A stretch of DNA of 64,000 nucleotides from G025836975 sp048751585 (GTDB taxonomy: Bacteria > Pseudomonadota > Gammaproteobacteria > Burkholderiales > Burkholderiaceae_B). Shown here in pieces: positions 25,986 to 34,652 of the stretch (position 1 is the stretch's first letter; the number at the start of each line of letters is the position of its first letter). The translations under genes and the position numbers were made by a program. Under the pieces are notes generated by a model. That model searched no databases and was not told the DNA's origin. It was given only the letters and a program-made list of their open reading frames with translations. Location of the stretch: NCBI RefSeq assembly GCF_048751585.1, contig NZ_JAZHOB010000009.1, positions 1 through 64,000 of the forward strand, in the 5' to 3' direction.

Positions 25986-26010
25986 CTCGTCGGGCGAGCC
26001 GCCCGACGAG
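25986..26010. terminator. Bidirectional hairpin between convergent operons
   Basis: CTCGTCGGGCG-AGC-CGCCCGACGAG forms a perfect 11-bp stem with a 3-nt loop between the stops at 25969 (plus) and 26022 (minus). There is no long T-run on either side, but placement and stability favour termination. Confidence 0.65.
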
Positions 26011-26021
26011 CCCCGCCTTTG

Positions 26022-27320
26022 TCAGCCTGCGACGGCCGCGCTCCGGCCGAAAGCGCCCGCTTCCGCCAAGCCTTGAATGCGCTCCTCATCGTAGCCCAGC
26101 CAATCGGCAAATACCTTTTCCGTATGCTCGCCCACACGCGCCGCCACGACGGGATCGGCCAGCGGCGTATCCGAGTAGCGAATCGGCAAGGACATATTGG
26201 GCACCCAGCCCAGCTCGGGATGCGGGATACGCGTAAGCATTTCGCGCTCGCGCGCCTCCGGCGAGCGAACGGCCTCTCCCACCGTGCGCAGCACGCCGCA
26301 GGGCACGCTCGCCTTGAGCATGCGCGCATGCCAATATTCAAAGGGCTGCTTGGAAAACTCGTTTTGTAGCAAAGCAAAGATTTCGTCGCGTTTCCCCAGC
26401 CTGTCTTTGTTGGTGGCGTATGCGGGATTCGCCGCGACATCGGGCATATCCAGCACTTGAGTCAGCAATCGCTGGAAAATCTGAGTATTGCCGCAATTGA
26501 TCAAGAATGAACGATCCTTGGCCGTGAACACGCCGGACGGGCACGAGTCGGGACTGGTATTGCCCGGCCGCTGGGGCTCCCTGCCGGTGAAGGTCTGTTG
26601 CAAGGATGCGTAGCCGGTCATCAGCAGCGCATTGTCGAACAGGGCCACCTCGACAGCCTGACCCTTGCCCGTACGGGCGCGGGACACCAGGGCGCCAAGA
26701 ATGGCATTCGACGTCATCATCGCCGTGCTGATATCCATCACCGGCGACAAGGCCCTCACCCCTTCCCTGTCGACATAGCCATTCATGGAAATGAAGCCGC
26801 TTTCAGCTTGGGCGATGGGATCGAAGCCCAATCTGTCGGAAAACGCCCCTTCGCGCCCATAGGCGGACACGGAACAATAGATCAGCGCGGGGTTGTACTC
26901 GCGGCAGGCTTCATAGCCCAGGCCAAATCGCTCCATGACGCCGGTCGAGAAATTCTCTACCACCACATCGGCTTTCGCGATCAGAGCTCGCGCCTGCGCC
27001 AAACCCTCCGGCGACTTGAGGTCGAGCGTGATGCTGCGCTTATTGCGATTGCACCACAACCATGGAGCGCCGCCGCCAAACTCCGGAATCATCGGAGGAT
27101 ACTGACGAAAATCATCGCCCCGGCCGGGCGCTTCAATCTTGACAACATCGGCACCCATGTCCGCCATGATCATGGTCGCCAATGGACCCGCAATGTAATG
27201 CGTGAAGTCGACGACACGGATTCCTTGCAGCGCCAGCTCCGCACCCGCGGGGCGCGGCCTGTGCACGGGAAAATCCGCTACCGCCTGGCTGTATTTCGAG
27301 GTCTTGGAAGAATCGTTCAT
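26022..27320 (-). CDS. CaiB/BaiF family III CoA-transferase
   Basis: The 432-residue enzyme has a ~30-residue N-terminal extension before GIRVVDFTHYIAGPLATMIMADMGADVVKIEAPGRGDDFR. The catalytic Asp is in SPVMDISTA (residue ~196), with RARTGKGQAVEVAL behind it. The second half carries NCGNTQIFQRLLTQVLDMPD and VPCGVLRTVGEAV. It is the second gene of a two-transferase operon, 61 bp after 27382-28518. The two are not close copies, so they may use different acyl donors or acceptors. Confidence 0.92.
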   Translation of the reverse strand: MNDSSKTSKYSQAVADFPVHRPRPAGAELALQGIRVVDFTHYIAGPLATMIMADMGADVVKIEAPGRGDDFRQYPPMIPEFGGGAPWLWCNRNKRSITLDLKSPEGLAQARALIAKADVVVENFSTGVMERFGLGYEACREYNPALIYCSVSAYGREGAFSDRLGFDPIAQAESGFISMNGYVDREGVRALSPVMDISTAMMTSNAILGALVSRARTGKGQAVEVALFDNALLMTGYASLQQTFTGREPQRPGNTSPDSCPSGVFTAKDRSFLINCGNTQIFQRLLTQVLDMPDVAANPAYATNKDRLGKRDEIFALLQNEFSKQPFEYWHARMLKASVPCGVLRTVGEAVRSPEAREREMLTRIPHPELGWVPNMSLPIRYSDTPLADPVVAARVGEHTEKVFADWLGYDEERIQGLAEAGAFGRSAAVAG

Positions 27321-27381
27321 GGTGTCTCTGAAAGTTGTTCATTGAATAAAAAGTTCGGTACGCGAGCCTGAGGCACGGTTG

Positions 27382-28518
27382 CTATCCGTGCTCGAGCAAG
27401 CTGTTCCCTTCTCCCAGGGCGGGCCAGCCCGATGCCGCCCGTTCGCGCAGAAACTGCGGATCCAACGGGACTTTCAAGGCCGGCAGCCAATCGTCGCCAT
27501 CGCTGATGCGCCGATCCAGCAGGCCTCGGTTACGAAAATGCGGATGATCCGCCGCTTCCCGCAGCGTGTTGACGACGACCGCGCACGCGTCCTTGCCATC
27601 GAAAACCCCACGCCAGTGCGCGCTGTCTCGGCCCGCGATGATGCCGGCGACCTTGTCTCGCGTGCCTTCAGGGTCCTTGCTGTCGTCGCGCCAGTCGGCA
27701 CCCAGCCCTATCGCTTCGCAAAACACATTCCAGAAACGCTGCTCAAGCGGCGCCGCGGCAATATGGCGGCCGTCGCTGCAGCGATAAATCTGGTAGCGGG
27801 GAGAACCGCCGGTCAACCTTTCGCCGCCCGGCTTTGGCCAATCCCCATAGCGCTCGCCCCGTGGAATGCCCCAATAGGGAAACGCCAAGAGATTGTCGGT
27901 AATGGAAATATCCACCCAGCTTCCCTCGCCGGTCGCATCGCGGCTGCGCAGCGCAAGCAGGATGTTGATCACCGCCGGCATGGTTCCGGCGCCGATATCG
28001 GCCACCAGCACAGGCGGAATGGCGGGAGAGCCATCCACGCCATGAGACAAGGACAACAGGCCCGACTCCGCCATATAGGTCAGGTCGTGACCCGCCACTT
28101 GGGCCGAAGGGCCGTCTTGCCCATACCCCGTTATGGAGCAATACACGAGCCGCGGATTGATCTTCTTCAAGTCCTCGTAACCCAAGCCAAGGCGGGCCAT
28201 GACGCCAGGCCGGAACTGCTCGACCAGCACATCGGCTTCGCGTACCAGCGAGAAAATCTGTTCGCGCACCTCTGGCGACTTCAAATCGGCGGCAATGCTT
28301 CTCTTGCCGCTGTTAAGCAGCGCAAAACTCAAGCTGGTCCCGCCCCATCTCGGCAGCCCCGCGCGCAGCTCATCGCCGCCGTCGGGGCGCTCGATCTTGA
28401 TGACCTGGGCGCCCGCCTCCGCCAGTATCTGGGTGGCGAACGGGCCGGGCAGCAGGTTGCTGAAATCCAGGACTCGGCAATCAGCCAATGGCCTTTTGGA
28501 ACAGATGTTGTTGGGCAC
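27382..28518 (-). CDS. CaiB/BaiF family III CoA-transferase (racemase-like branch)
   Basis: This 378-residue enzyme has the opening CRVLDFSNLLPGPFATQILAEAGAQVIKIERPDGGDELR, the catalytic-position Asp in LVADIGAG (residue ~164) and GEGSWVDISI. It is closest within the window to 23847-24983: same LLPGP opening, AESGLLSLS, and a shared TGGSPRYQIYRCSDGRHIAAAPLEQRFW-type block. It could racemise 2-methylacyl-CoA or transfer CoA. It is transcribed from the sigma-54 promoter at 28616-28631 and is divergent from the DUF35 operon. Confidence 0.92.
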   Translation of the reverse strand: MPNNICSKRPLADCRVLDFSNLLPGPFATQILAEAGAQVIKIERPDGGDELRAGLPRWGGTSLSFALLNSGKRSIAADLKSPEVREQIFSLVREADVLVEQFRPGVMARLGLGYEDLKKINPRLVYCSITGYGQDGPSAQVAGHDLTYMAESGLLSLSHGVDGSPAIPPVLVADIGAGTMPAVINILLALRSRDATGEGSWVDISITDNLLAFPYWGIPRGERYGDWPKPGGERLTGGSPRYQIYRCSDGRHIAAAPLEQRFWNVFCEAIGLGADWRDDSKDPEGTRDKVAGIIAGRDSAHWRGVFDGKDACAVVVNTLREAADHPHFRNRGLLDRRISDGDDWLPALKVPLDPQFLRERAASGWPALGEGNSLLEHG

Positions 28519-28615
28519 GCTTTTTCTCTCCGGCTTCTTTACGCTGTGGCGCAGGCATCACTGCCACGCCCACACCGTGACAAGCACTACTCCGCCTTCC
28601 TCTGACAGTGAATAA

Positions 28616-28631
28616 GCAAGAACGATGCCAA
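28616..28631 (-). promoter_or_regulatory. Sigma-54 promoter for operon 28518-26022
   Basis: Minus-strand TTGGCATCGTTCTTGC has GG-N10-GC spacing and TTGC at -12. It is about 98 bp upstream of the CoA-transferase start. A second site with N11 spacing (about 28550) was rejected. Confidence 0.78.
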
Positions 28632-28771
28632 GAATTCCTCCCAACGCAGGAAGACGAGCATCGCCCTTCATGGCGGAAAAATGATTGTGTGGGGAACATG
28701 AGTGCCTGCCCGAAAGACAATCCCGGCTGCATAACGAGATTCACGCCTGAACGGCAAGACACGCCCATAAA

Positions 28772-28787
28772 TTGGCATGCCTTTTGC
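28772..28787 (+). promoter_or_regulatory. Sigma-54 promoter for operon 28832-34567
   Basis: TTGGCATGCCTTTTGC is a near-consensus -24/-12 element with GG-N10-GC, 44 bp before the DUF35 gene start. It is divergent from the promoter at 28616; the ~140 bp between them could hold a shared activator site, and no gene is seen there. Confidence 0.82.
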
Positions 28788-28831
28788 TTTATGACCTCTA
28801 TATCAACCATGGACCGATAGGAGGAACAGGG

Positions 28832-29269
28832 ATGTCCACGAAAGATATCAGCCCGAGCTTGCCCAAGCCGATTGCCAACGCCGACTCTCAACCGTACTGG
28901 GATGCGGCGCGGGAGCACCGCCTTGTCATCCGCAAGTGCAACAACTGCAACGCGCTGCATTTCATGCCGCGCTACGTGTGCCCCGAGTGCTGGTCGGATC
29001 GGCTTGAATGGGTCGACAGCAAGGGAGAAGGAAGCGTCCATAGCTTTTCCATCATGCGCCGGGTATCCGATCCGGCGTTTGCCCCCAAGGTCCCTTATGT
29101 CACGGCCTTGATCGATCTTGATGAGGGGCCGCGCATGATGGCCAACGTCCTGGGCGACGATGCCTTGTCGGTCAAGATAGGCGACCGTGTCACGGTCACC
29201 TTCGAGGATCGTGGCGACGGTGCGCTACTGCCTCAGTTCGTCCGCGCCCCCAAGGGAGGCAAAGCATGA
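28832..29269 (+). CDS. DUF35 OB-fold/zinc-ribbon protein (ChsH2-like partner)
   Basis: The 145-residue protein has a strong AGGAGG site 7 nt before the ATG. It has an N-terminal helix YWDAAREHRLVIRKC, a zinc ribbon CNNC...CPEC at residues ~34-52, then an OB-fold (GEGSVHSFSIMRRVSDPAF, PYVTALIDLDEGPRMMANVLG). The order DUF35 then thiolase-like is reversed relative to 8417-9969, but the ATGA coupling is the same. It is inferred to form the acyl-CoA binding half of a two-subunit lyase with the next product. Confidence 0.9.
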   Translation: MSTKDISPSLPKPIANADSQPYWDAAREHRLVIRKCNNCNALHFMPRYVCPECWSDRLEWVDSKGEGSVHSFSIMRRVSDPAFAPKVPYVTALIDLDEGPRMMANVLGDDALSVKIGDRVTVTFEDRGDGALLPQFVRAPKGGKA

Positions 29270-30444
29270 AATCTCCCGCATCGCTCAAGAATAAAGTCGC
29301 CATTGTCGGGGTCGGCGAGTCCGATATCGGCCGAGTGCCGCACATGACGGGCCTGGGGCTGAACGCCCAAGCAGCAAAGCGGGCCCTGGACGATGCCGGC
29401 CTGAAAGTGTCCGACATCGATGGTTTCCTGACCGCTTACTCCTTTACCGAGCCCTACTTCATGCTGGGCTCCGTGCTGTGTGAGTACCTGGGGCTCAAGC
29501 CACGATACAACGCATCGATGGTGGTCGGCGGCGCCAGCCCCGCCGTAATGCTCAAGCACGCCGCCGAAGCCATCGTCGCGGGCCAAGCGGAAACCATACT
29601 GGTCTGCGCCGGCGAGAACCGCGCGACCGGGCAAACACGCGATGCCGCCATGGCCGCCTTGTTGGCGGTGGGCCACCCCTACTTTGAACAGCCTTACGGT
29701 GGGTCGATTCCCGGCTACTACGCCATGATCGCCCAACGCCATATGCACGTGTACGGAACAACTCGCGAGCAAATGGCCCAAATGGCCGTCCAGACGCGAG
29801 AGCATGCCCTGCTTCACCCGAATGCTCATATGAAGACGCCCTTGACGGTGGAGCAAGTGCTGTCGGCCAAGCCGATTGCGGACCCGCTGGGCATATACGA
29901 CTGCTGCCTGATCTCCGACGCCGGCGGCGCCTTCATCGTCACCTCGGCCGAACGCGCGCGCGACCTGAAGTCCAAGCCAGCCTACTTGCAGGGTATAGGC
30001 GAATACCACACCCACGAACACTTGATGTGCGCGCCCAGCCTGACGGAGTTCGGCGCGTCGGAATCGGGACAGGTGGCCTATGAAATGGCGGGTTTGGGTC
30101 CGCAAGACATGGACCTTGCCCAACTGTACGACTGCTTCACCATCGTGCCGATGATAGAGATGGAAGAACTCGGCTTCTGCCGCCGCGGCGAAAGTGGCTC
30201 GTACGTGGCCGAGGGAAATACGCGCATAGGCGGGAAGCTGCCCGTCAACACGCACGGCGGCATGCTGTCCTACGCCCATGCCGGCGCGGCGGGCGGACTG
30301 TTTGGCATCGTTGAAGCCGTTCGCCAATTGCGCGGCGGGCTGGGCAAACGCCAAGTCGAAGGCGCGGAAGTCGCGCTGGTCCACAACGAAGGCGGAATCC
30401 TGTCTTCACATTGCACGCTCATTCTTGCCAACGACAAGGGATGA
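29266..30444 (+). CDS. Thiolase-like (SCP-x/Ltp2-type) protein lacking the nucleophilic Cys
   Basis: The 392-residue protein opens with KVAIVGVGESDIGRVPHMTGLGL and has DLAQLYDCFTIVPMIEMEELGF near 285, VNTHGGMLSYAHAGAAGG near 330 and LVHNEGGILSSHCTLIL at the end. The thiolase nucleophile position reads ASMVVGGASP, with no Cys. It begins inside the DUF35 stop, so the pair is translationally coupled. MaoC hydratase and acyl-CoA dehydrogenase genes follow. By analogy with Ltp2/ChsH2, a retro-aldol cleavage of a beta-hydroxyacyl-CoA is inferred. Confidence 0.83.
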   Translation: MKSPASLKNKVAIVGVGESDIGRVPHMTGLGLNAQAAKRALDDAGLKVSDIDGFLTAYSFTEPYFMLGSVLCEYLGLKPRYNASMVVGGASPAVMLKHAAEAIVAGQAETILVCAGENRATGQTRDAAMAALLAVGHPYFEQPYGGSIPGYYAMIAQRHMHVYGTTREQMAQMAVQTREHALLHPNAHMKTPLTVEQVLSAKPIADPLGIYDCCLISDAGGAFIVTSAERARDLKSKPAYLQGIGEYHTHEHLMCAPSLTEFGASESGQVAYEMAGLGPQDMDLAQLYDCFTIVPMIEMEELGFCRRGESGSYVAEGNTRIGGKLPVNTHGGMLSYAHAGAAGGLFGIVEAVRQLRGGLGKRQVEGAEVALVHNEGGILSSHCTLILANDKG

Positions 30445-30488
30445 GCCAACGGCTCAAACCACACACATTCGAATAACCCAGGAAAACC

Positions 30489-30959
30489 ATGACACAAAAT
30501 CCAAAACCCCGCGGCCACTACTTTGAAGACTTCAAGATCGGCCAGGAATTCATCAGCCCGGCTCGAACCATTACGTCGACCGATATCGTGAACTTCGCCT
30601 GCCTGTCCGGCGATTTCAACGAAGTGCACACCAACTTCGAGTACTGCAAAACCACACAGTTCGGCGAGCCCATCGCACACGGCCCGCTGGTCTACGCCAT
30701 CATGGGCGGCTTGCAGTACGCCAGCGGCATCAACGACGGAACCCTGCTTGCCCTGCTGCAGATCGACGGCTGGAGAATGCTCGACGCCGTCAAGCACGGC
30801 GACACGATACGCCTGCATTCAAAGGTGCTGAACAAGAAAGAGTCCAGCAAGCTCGATCGCGGCGTGGTCACCTTCCAGCGACAGTGCGTCAAGCAGGACG
30901 GGACCGTCGCGCAAGAGATGACGGCCACGCTGCTGTATCGCCGCCGCCCTCAGGCATAA
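30489..30959 (+). CDS. MaoC-like (hot-dog fold) enoyl-CoA hydratase
   Basis: This 156-residue single hot-dog domain opens with GHYFEDFKIGQEFISPARTITSTDIVNFACLSGDFNEVHTN. The Asp and His of GDFNEVH (residues ~40-46) are the R-hydratase catalytic pair. FGEPIAHGPLVYAIMGGL follows. It hydrates enoyl-CoA with the opposite stereochemistry to crotonases. Placed between the thiolase-like gene and an acyl-CoA dehydrogenase, it fills the hydratase slot held by the crotonase 7586-8359 in the IclR-linked operon, like ChsH1 in steroid side-chain degradation. Confidence 0.92.
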   Translation: MTQNPKPRGHYFEDFKIGQEFISPARTITSTDIVNFACLSGDFNEVHTNFEYCKTTQFGEPIAHGPLVYAIMGGLQYASGINDGTLLALLQIDGWRMLDAVKHGDTIRLHSKVLNKKESSKLDRGVVTFQRQCVKQDGTVAQEMTATLLYRRRPQA

Positions 30960-31052
30960 AGGCCGGAAGCACCCGCCAAAGAGACAGCGGGCGCAATCAC
31001 TATGGCTGCGACACAGTCGCGGCCAGCCAAACGCATCAGCCGGAAAATCAAG

Positions 31053-32210
31053 ATGTCGATCATGAACAATACCGAGTTCGGCCTGACGGAAGAGCAAAAA
31101 ATGATTCGCAAGAACGTTCTTCCCATGCTGGCAAAAGTCATGCCCAGCCAAAAAATTCGCGAACTCGACGAAGCGTACGAGTTCCCCTTCGAGGCCTATC
31201 AGGCCCTGGCGGATGGAGGCTGGTTGGGGCTTCCTTATGAAGCCTTGTACGGTGGAGCCGAGGCTTCATGGAAGGATTTCACCGTATTCGTCGAAACCGT
31301 TGCCTACCATAACGCGCAACTGGCATCGGCCTGGTTGACGACGGTGGTGTACGGCGGCATGCAGGTAAAGCACGGCGGCTCAGAAGCGCTGAAGCAGGAG
31401 ATCCTGCCCGGCCTGATCAAGGGCGATATTCGACTGGCACTCTGCCTTACCGAGCCGGAAACAGGCTCCGACGTCGCGTCCATCAAGACGCAGGCAAAGG
31501 AAGACGGCGACTGCTACGTCATTTCGGGGCAAAAGGTCTACATCACTTGCGCGCACGTAGCGGACCACCTGGTGGTTGCCGCCAAGACGGACCCCAAGGC
31601 CGGGCACAAAGGCATTACCTTGTTCCTGGTGGATGCCAAATCACCCGGCATAACCATACGCCCGCTCAAGGGCCTTGGGCGACGAATGATACACACCAAC
31701 GAAGTGTTCTTTGACGCGGTAAGAGTTCCGAAAAGCAGGATGCTGGGCGAACTGAACGGCGGCTGGAAGGCGTTGATGCGTGGCCTGAACTACGAGCGCT
31801 TATCGCTCGCCGCCGCGGCTTGCGGGAATATGGCCCGCATTATCGACTACGCGGCCCAGTATGCGAAAGACCGGGTGCAGTTTGGCGAACCGATCTCGAA
31901 GTTCCAGGCCGTATCTCACAAGTTTGCGGACATGCAGATCATGGCTGAAAGCTCCCGCTCCCTGCTCTATCGGGTCGCCGACATGCTGGATGCGGGCGAG
32001 AACCCGACCATGCACACCTCCATGCTGAAGGTGCTGGCCTGTGAAAACAACGTGCGCTGCGCGGACATGGGAATGCAGATCATGGGCGGCGCCGGCTACA
32101 TGAACGATCACGAAATGCAGATGTACTACCGCGACAGCCGGGTCGGCCCCATAGGCGGCGGAACCAGCGAGATCATGCGCACGGTCATCGCCAAGCAAAT
32201 GGGCTTGTAA
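31053..32210 (+). CDS. Acyl-CoA dehydrogenase (isovaleryl-CoA-dehydrogenase-like base position)
   Basis: The enzyme has about 385 residues from ATG 31053 (GGA 8 nt upstream); an ATG at 31002 would add 17 basic, unconserved residues. Motifs are LTEPETGSDVASIKTQ, ISGQKVYITCAHVADHLVV and MQIMGGAGYMNDHEMQMYYRDSRV. The usual C-terminal Glu is absent (GPIGGGTSEIM). Instead a Glu appears in GLNYERLSLAAAACG, the helix-G position used by isovaleryl-CoA dehydrogenase. This suggests a branched or bulky substrate. It belongs to the operon 28832-34567. Confidence 0.92.
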   Translation: MSIMNNTEFGLTEEQKMIRKNVLPMLAKVMPSQKIRELDEAYEFPFEAYQALADGGWLGLPYEALYGGAEASWKDFTVFVETVAYHNAQLASAWLTTVVYGGMQVKHGGSEALKQEILPGLIKGDIRLALCLTEPETGSDVASIKTQAKEDGDCYVISGQKVYITCAHVADHLVVAAKTDPKAGHKGITLFLVDAKSPGITIRPLKGLGRRMIHTNEVFFDAVRVPKSRMLGELNGGWKALMRGLNYERLSLAAAACGNMARIIDYAAQYAKDRVQFGEPISKFQAVSHKFADMQIMAESSRSLLYRVADMLDAGENPTMHTSMLKVLACENNVRCADMGMQIMGGAGYMNDHEMQMYYRDSRVGPIGGGTSEIMRTVIAKQMGL

Positions 32211-32291
32211 TGATGCCGCCGCGTGGCCCCGTCAAGCGGACATATTCAACATGATTTTCATGGCATAAATTCATCAATACTGGAGATGTAG

Positions 32292-33515
32292 ATGCAAGCC
32301 ACCAAGCAGGACGGGGCAAATGGAGTGGACAATCGCCCTTTAGCCGGAATTCGGGTCCTCGATATGACACGCGTATTTTCCGGACCATGGGGGACGCAGA
32401 TCCTGGGGGACCTGGGCGCTACCGTCATCAAGGTGGAGCAACCCGGCCGCGGAGACGACCAAAGGAAGCTGGGCCCGCCCTTTCTGCAGGATGCCGCCGG
32501 AAAGCCAACGAACGAGTCCAGCTATTACCTTAGCGTCAATCGCAACAAGCGCTCCATCGCGGTGGACATCGCATCCGCTGAAGGCCAGGCGATCATCCGG
32601 AAACTGGCCACAAAATGCGATGTCCTGGTCGAGAACTTCAAAGTCGGGAACTTGGCCAAATACGGCCTGGACTACGAAAGCATCGCCGCCATCAACCCAC
32701 GGATTGTTTACTGTTCCATCACCGGCTTTGGACAGACCGGGCCGCGCAGCCGGCAAATGGGCTACGACACGGTCATTCAGGCAATGGCCGGTCTGATGAG
32801 CGTAACCGGCAAGCCGGATGGCGAGCCAGGCGGCGAGCCGCTCAAGGTCGGACTGGTGATGGCCGACATGATGGCTGGCACCTATGCCGCCATGGCCATA
32901 CAAGCCGCGCTCTACGCCAGGGACACTCGCGAAGGGGGAGTTGGGCAATACATCGATATTGCGATGTTTGATGCCCAGTTGGCCGCGATGTCGCATCAGG
33001 CCAGCCACTACCTGGTATCGGGCCAATTGCCCGCAAGGTTTGGAAACGGCGCGCCTTCCGTATCGCCCTCTTACGCTTTCAAGTGCCAGGACGGGAAAAT
33101 CGTGATCGTGGCGGGGAATGACGTGCAGTTTCGCCGGCTATGCGAGGTGCTCGGACTGGAAGCCCTGGCGGATGACGATCGCTACAAAACCAACAGCATG
33201 AGGGTCGTGAATCGACAGACCCTTCAGGCGGCAATCGACGAGAAGCTCCAGTCGAACACGAAGGCGTTCTGGTTGAAGCAACTGGAAGAGGCAAATCTCG
33301 TCGCGGGCCCGATCAATACTCTTGAAGAAGCCTTGAACGATCCTCAGGCCCTTGCACGCAAGGTGGTACGACACATCGCACACCCCAGCGGAGGCACCGT
33401 TCCCATCGTGGCTTCGCCGATGCGCTTGTCGCGCACCCCTCTCGACCAGTATTCAGCCCCACCCACATGCGGCCAGCACACCGACGAAGTGATTGCGGAA
33501 CTGCTTGCAGAATAG
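32292..33515 (+). CDS. CaiB/BaiF family III CoA-transferase
   Basis: This 407-residue enzyme has GIRVLDMTRVFSGPWGTQILGDLGATVIKVEQPGRGDDQRK after a ~20-residue leader. YYLSVNRNKRSIAVDI and the catalytic Asp of VMADMMAG (residue ~192) follow, then GVGQYIDIAM. The second half has VIVAGNDVQFRRLCEVLGLEALADDDRY and LVAGPINTLEEAL. It lies 81 bp after the acyl-CoA dehydrogenase and before a Bug gene, giving this operon its own activation enzyme. Confidence 0.93.
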   Translation: MQATKQDGANGVDNRPLAGIRVLDMTRVFSGPWGTQILGDLGATVIKVEQPGRGDDQRKLGPPFLQDAAGKPTNESSYYLSVNRNKRSIAVDIASAEGQAIIRKLATKCDVLVENFKVGNLAKYGLDYESIAAINPRIVYCSITGFGQTGPRSRQMGYDTVIQAMAGLMSVTGKPDGEPGGEPLKVGLVMADMMAGTYAAMAIQAALYARDTREGGVGQYIDIAMFDAQLAAMSHQASHYLVSGQLPARFGNGAPSVSPSYAFKCQDGKIVIVAGNDVQFRRLCEVLGLEALADDDRYKTNSMRVVNRQTLQAAIDEKLQSNTKAFWLKQLEEANLVAGPINTLEEALNDPQALARKVVRHIAHPSGGTVPIVASPMRLSRTPLDQYSAPPTCGQHTDEVIAELLAE

Positions 33516-33544
33516 ATTTCACCCAGCAGTCTTGAACGAAGCGG

Positions 33545-33564
33545 AGGCGGCAATCGAGCCGCCT
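33545..33564 (+). terminator. Weak intercistronic hairpin
   Basis: AGGCGGC-AATCGA-GCCGCCT is a 7-bp stem 30 bp after the CoA-transferase stop, with no T-run. It may attenuate or set mRNA stability before the Bug gene. Confidence 0.3.
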
Positions 33565-33610
33565 TCATCCCTAGCGTCATTCCACACGTTTTTGCACCAA
33601 TAAGGTCAAT

Positions 33611-34567
33611 ATGAACATGCGTCTTGCACTTCCAGCATTATTTTGCGCCATGCTGTCTTTCTCGACATTAGCCCAAGAAAAACCAGTCAAAATTGTCGTT
33701 CCTTTCACGGCCGGCGGCGCCACGGATACCGTCGCACGGGGATTGGCCGCCAGGCTGGCAACCGTCTGGGACCGAACCGTCGTGGTGGAAAATCGGCCTG
33801 GCGCGGCGGGAACCATCGGAGCTCGCTACGTTGCTTCTGCTCCACCGGATGGAAACACCTTGGTGATCGTAGCAAGCGGCCACGCCATTAATGAGCTCGT
33901 GCACAAACAGCTTCCATACAACACAGTGGAAGACTTTACCGCTGTTGCCCAGGTGGTCGACGTACCCAACGTGCTGCTTGTTCCCAAGGACAGCCCTTAT
34001 CGAACCGTCAAGGACCTTGTCAAGGCGTCCAAGGATTCCCCGAACGGCCTCACATATGGGACTTCAGGCGTGGGAACCTCCGTGCATCTGGCGGGAGAGC
34101 TGTTCAAGGCAATGAGCGGCGCCAACATGGAAGTCATTTTCTTCAAGGGAGACTCCGAATCCCTGGTCAACCTGGTGGGCGGGCATATACCCGTCAGCGT
34201 CAACACCGTTCCTGGTGCAAAGCAGCAGATCGATGCGGGCAACGTGCGCGCACTAGGCGTGACGACCAAACAAAGAGTGCCAGTGCTTGGCAACGTACCG
34301 ACCATCAGTGAGGCGGGTGTGGAAAATTACGAGATGAGCACCTGGTTTGGCATTCTGGGCCCCAAAGGCATGAAGAAGGAAGATGTCCAACGCATCAATG
34401 CCGACATCCGCAAAGCAATGAACGATTCTGAATTGTCGCGACAGTTGACTTCTCAGGGCATGATCGTCAACGTCGGAACCCCCGAAGAGTTTGATAACTT
34501 GATCCGAGGCGAAATCAAGAAATGGCGCCCCATTGTTGAAAAACTCGGGCTGAAAAAGGATAGCTGA
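33611..34567 (+). CDS. Bug-family substrate-binding protein
   Basis: This 318-residue periplasmic receptor has a signal peptide, NMRLALPALFCAMLSFSTLAQ. The usual YPDKPI opening is replaced by EKPVKIVVPFTAGGATDTVARGL. ENRPGAAGTIGARYV, PDGNTLVIVASGHAIN, FFKGDSESLVNLVGGHIPVSVNTV and the tail KKWRPIVEKLGLKKDS follow. FKGD in the ligand-gate loop, where others have YKGE/D, suggests a distinct ligand. It is the last gene of the operon 28832-34567 and is followed by a 12-bp hairpin. Confidence 0.93.
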   Translation: MNMRLALPALFCAMLSFSTLAQEKPVKIVVPFTAGGATDTVARGLAARLATVWDRTVVVENRPGAAGTIGARYVASAPPDGNTLVIVASGHAINELVHKQLPYNTVEDFTAVAQVVDVPNVLLVPKDSPYRTVKDLVKASKDSPNGLTYGTSGVGTSVHLAGELFKAMSGANMEVIFFKGDSESLVNLVGGHIPVSVNTVPGAKQQIDAGNVRALGVTTKQRVPVLGNVPTISEAGVENYEMSTWFGILGPKGMKKEDVQRINADIRKAMNDSELSRQLTSQGMIVNVGTPEEFDNLIRGEIKKWRPIVEKLGLKKDS

Positions 34568-34581
34568 TCCCGGTCGCCCAC

Positions 34582-34610
34582 TGTGGCGGCTCCTCGCCGG
34601 AGCCGCCACA
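34582..34610. terminator. Bidirectional hairpin between convergent genes
   Basis: TGTGGCGGCTCC-TCGCC-GGAGCCGCCACA forms a perfect 12-bp stem between the Bug stop (34567) and the minus-strand crotonase stop (34653). No T-run; the position suits termination of both units. Confidence 0.65.
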
Positions 34611-34652
34611 TGCCAGCATTCAGGAATGTGTGTACTTCCTGGGTGGCGGTTG

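Noticed and set aside
28550..28567. Minus-strand TGGCAGTGATGCCTGC as a second promoter for 28518
   Set aside because: Spacing between GG and GC is 11 bp; the site at 28616 has N10 and a better -12.
33572..33592. CACACGTTTTTGC before the Bug gene 33611
   Set aside because: The -24 GG is CC, so it is not a sigma-54 element.
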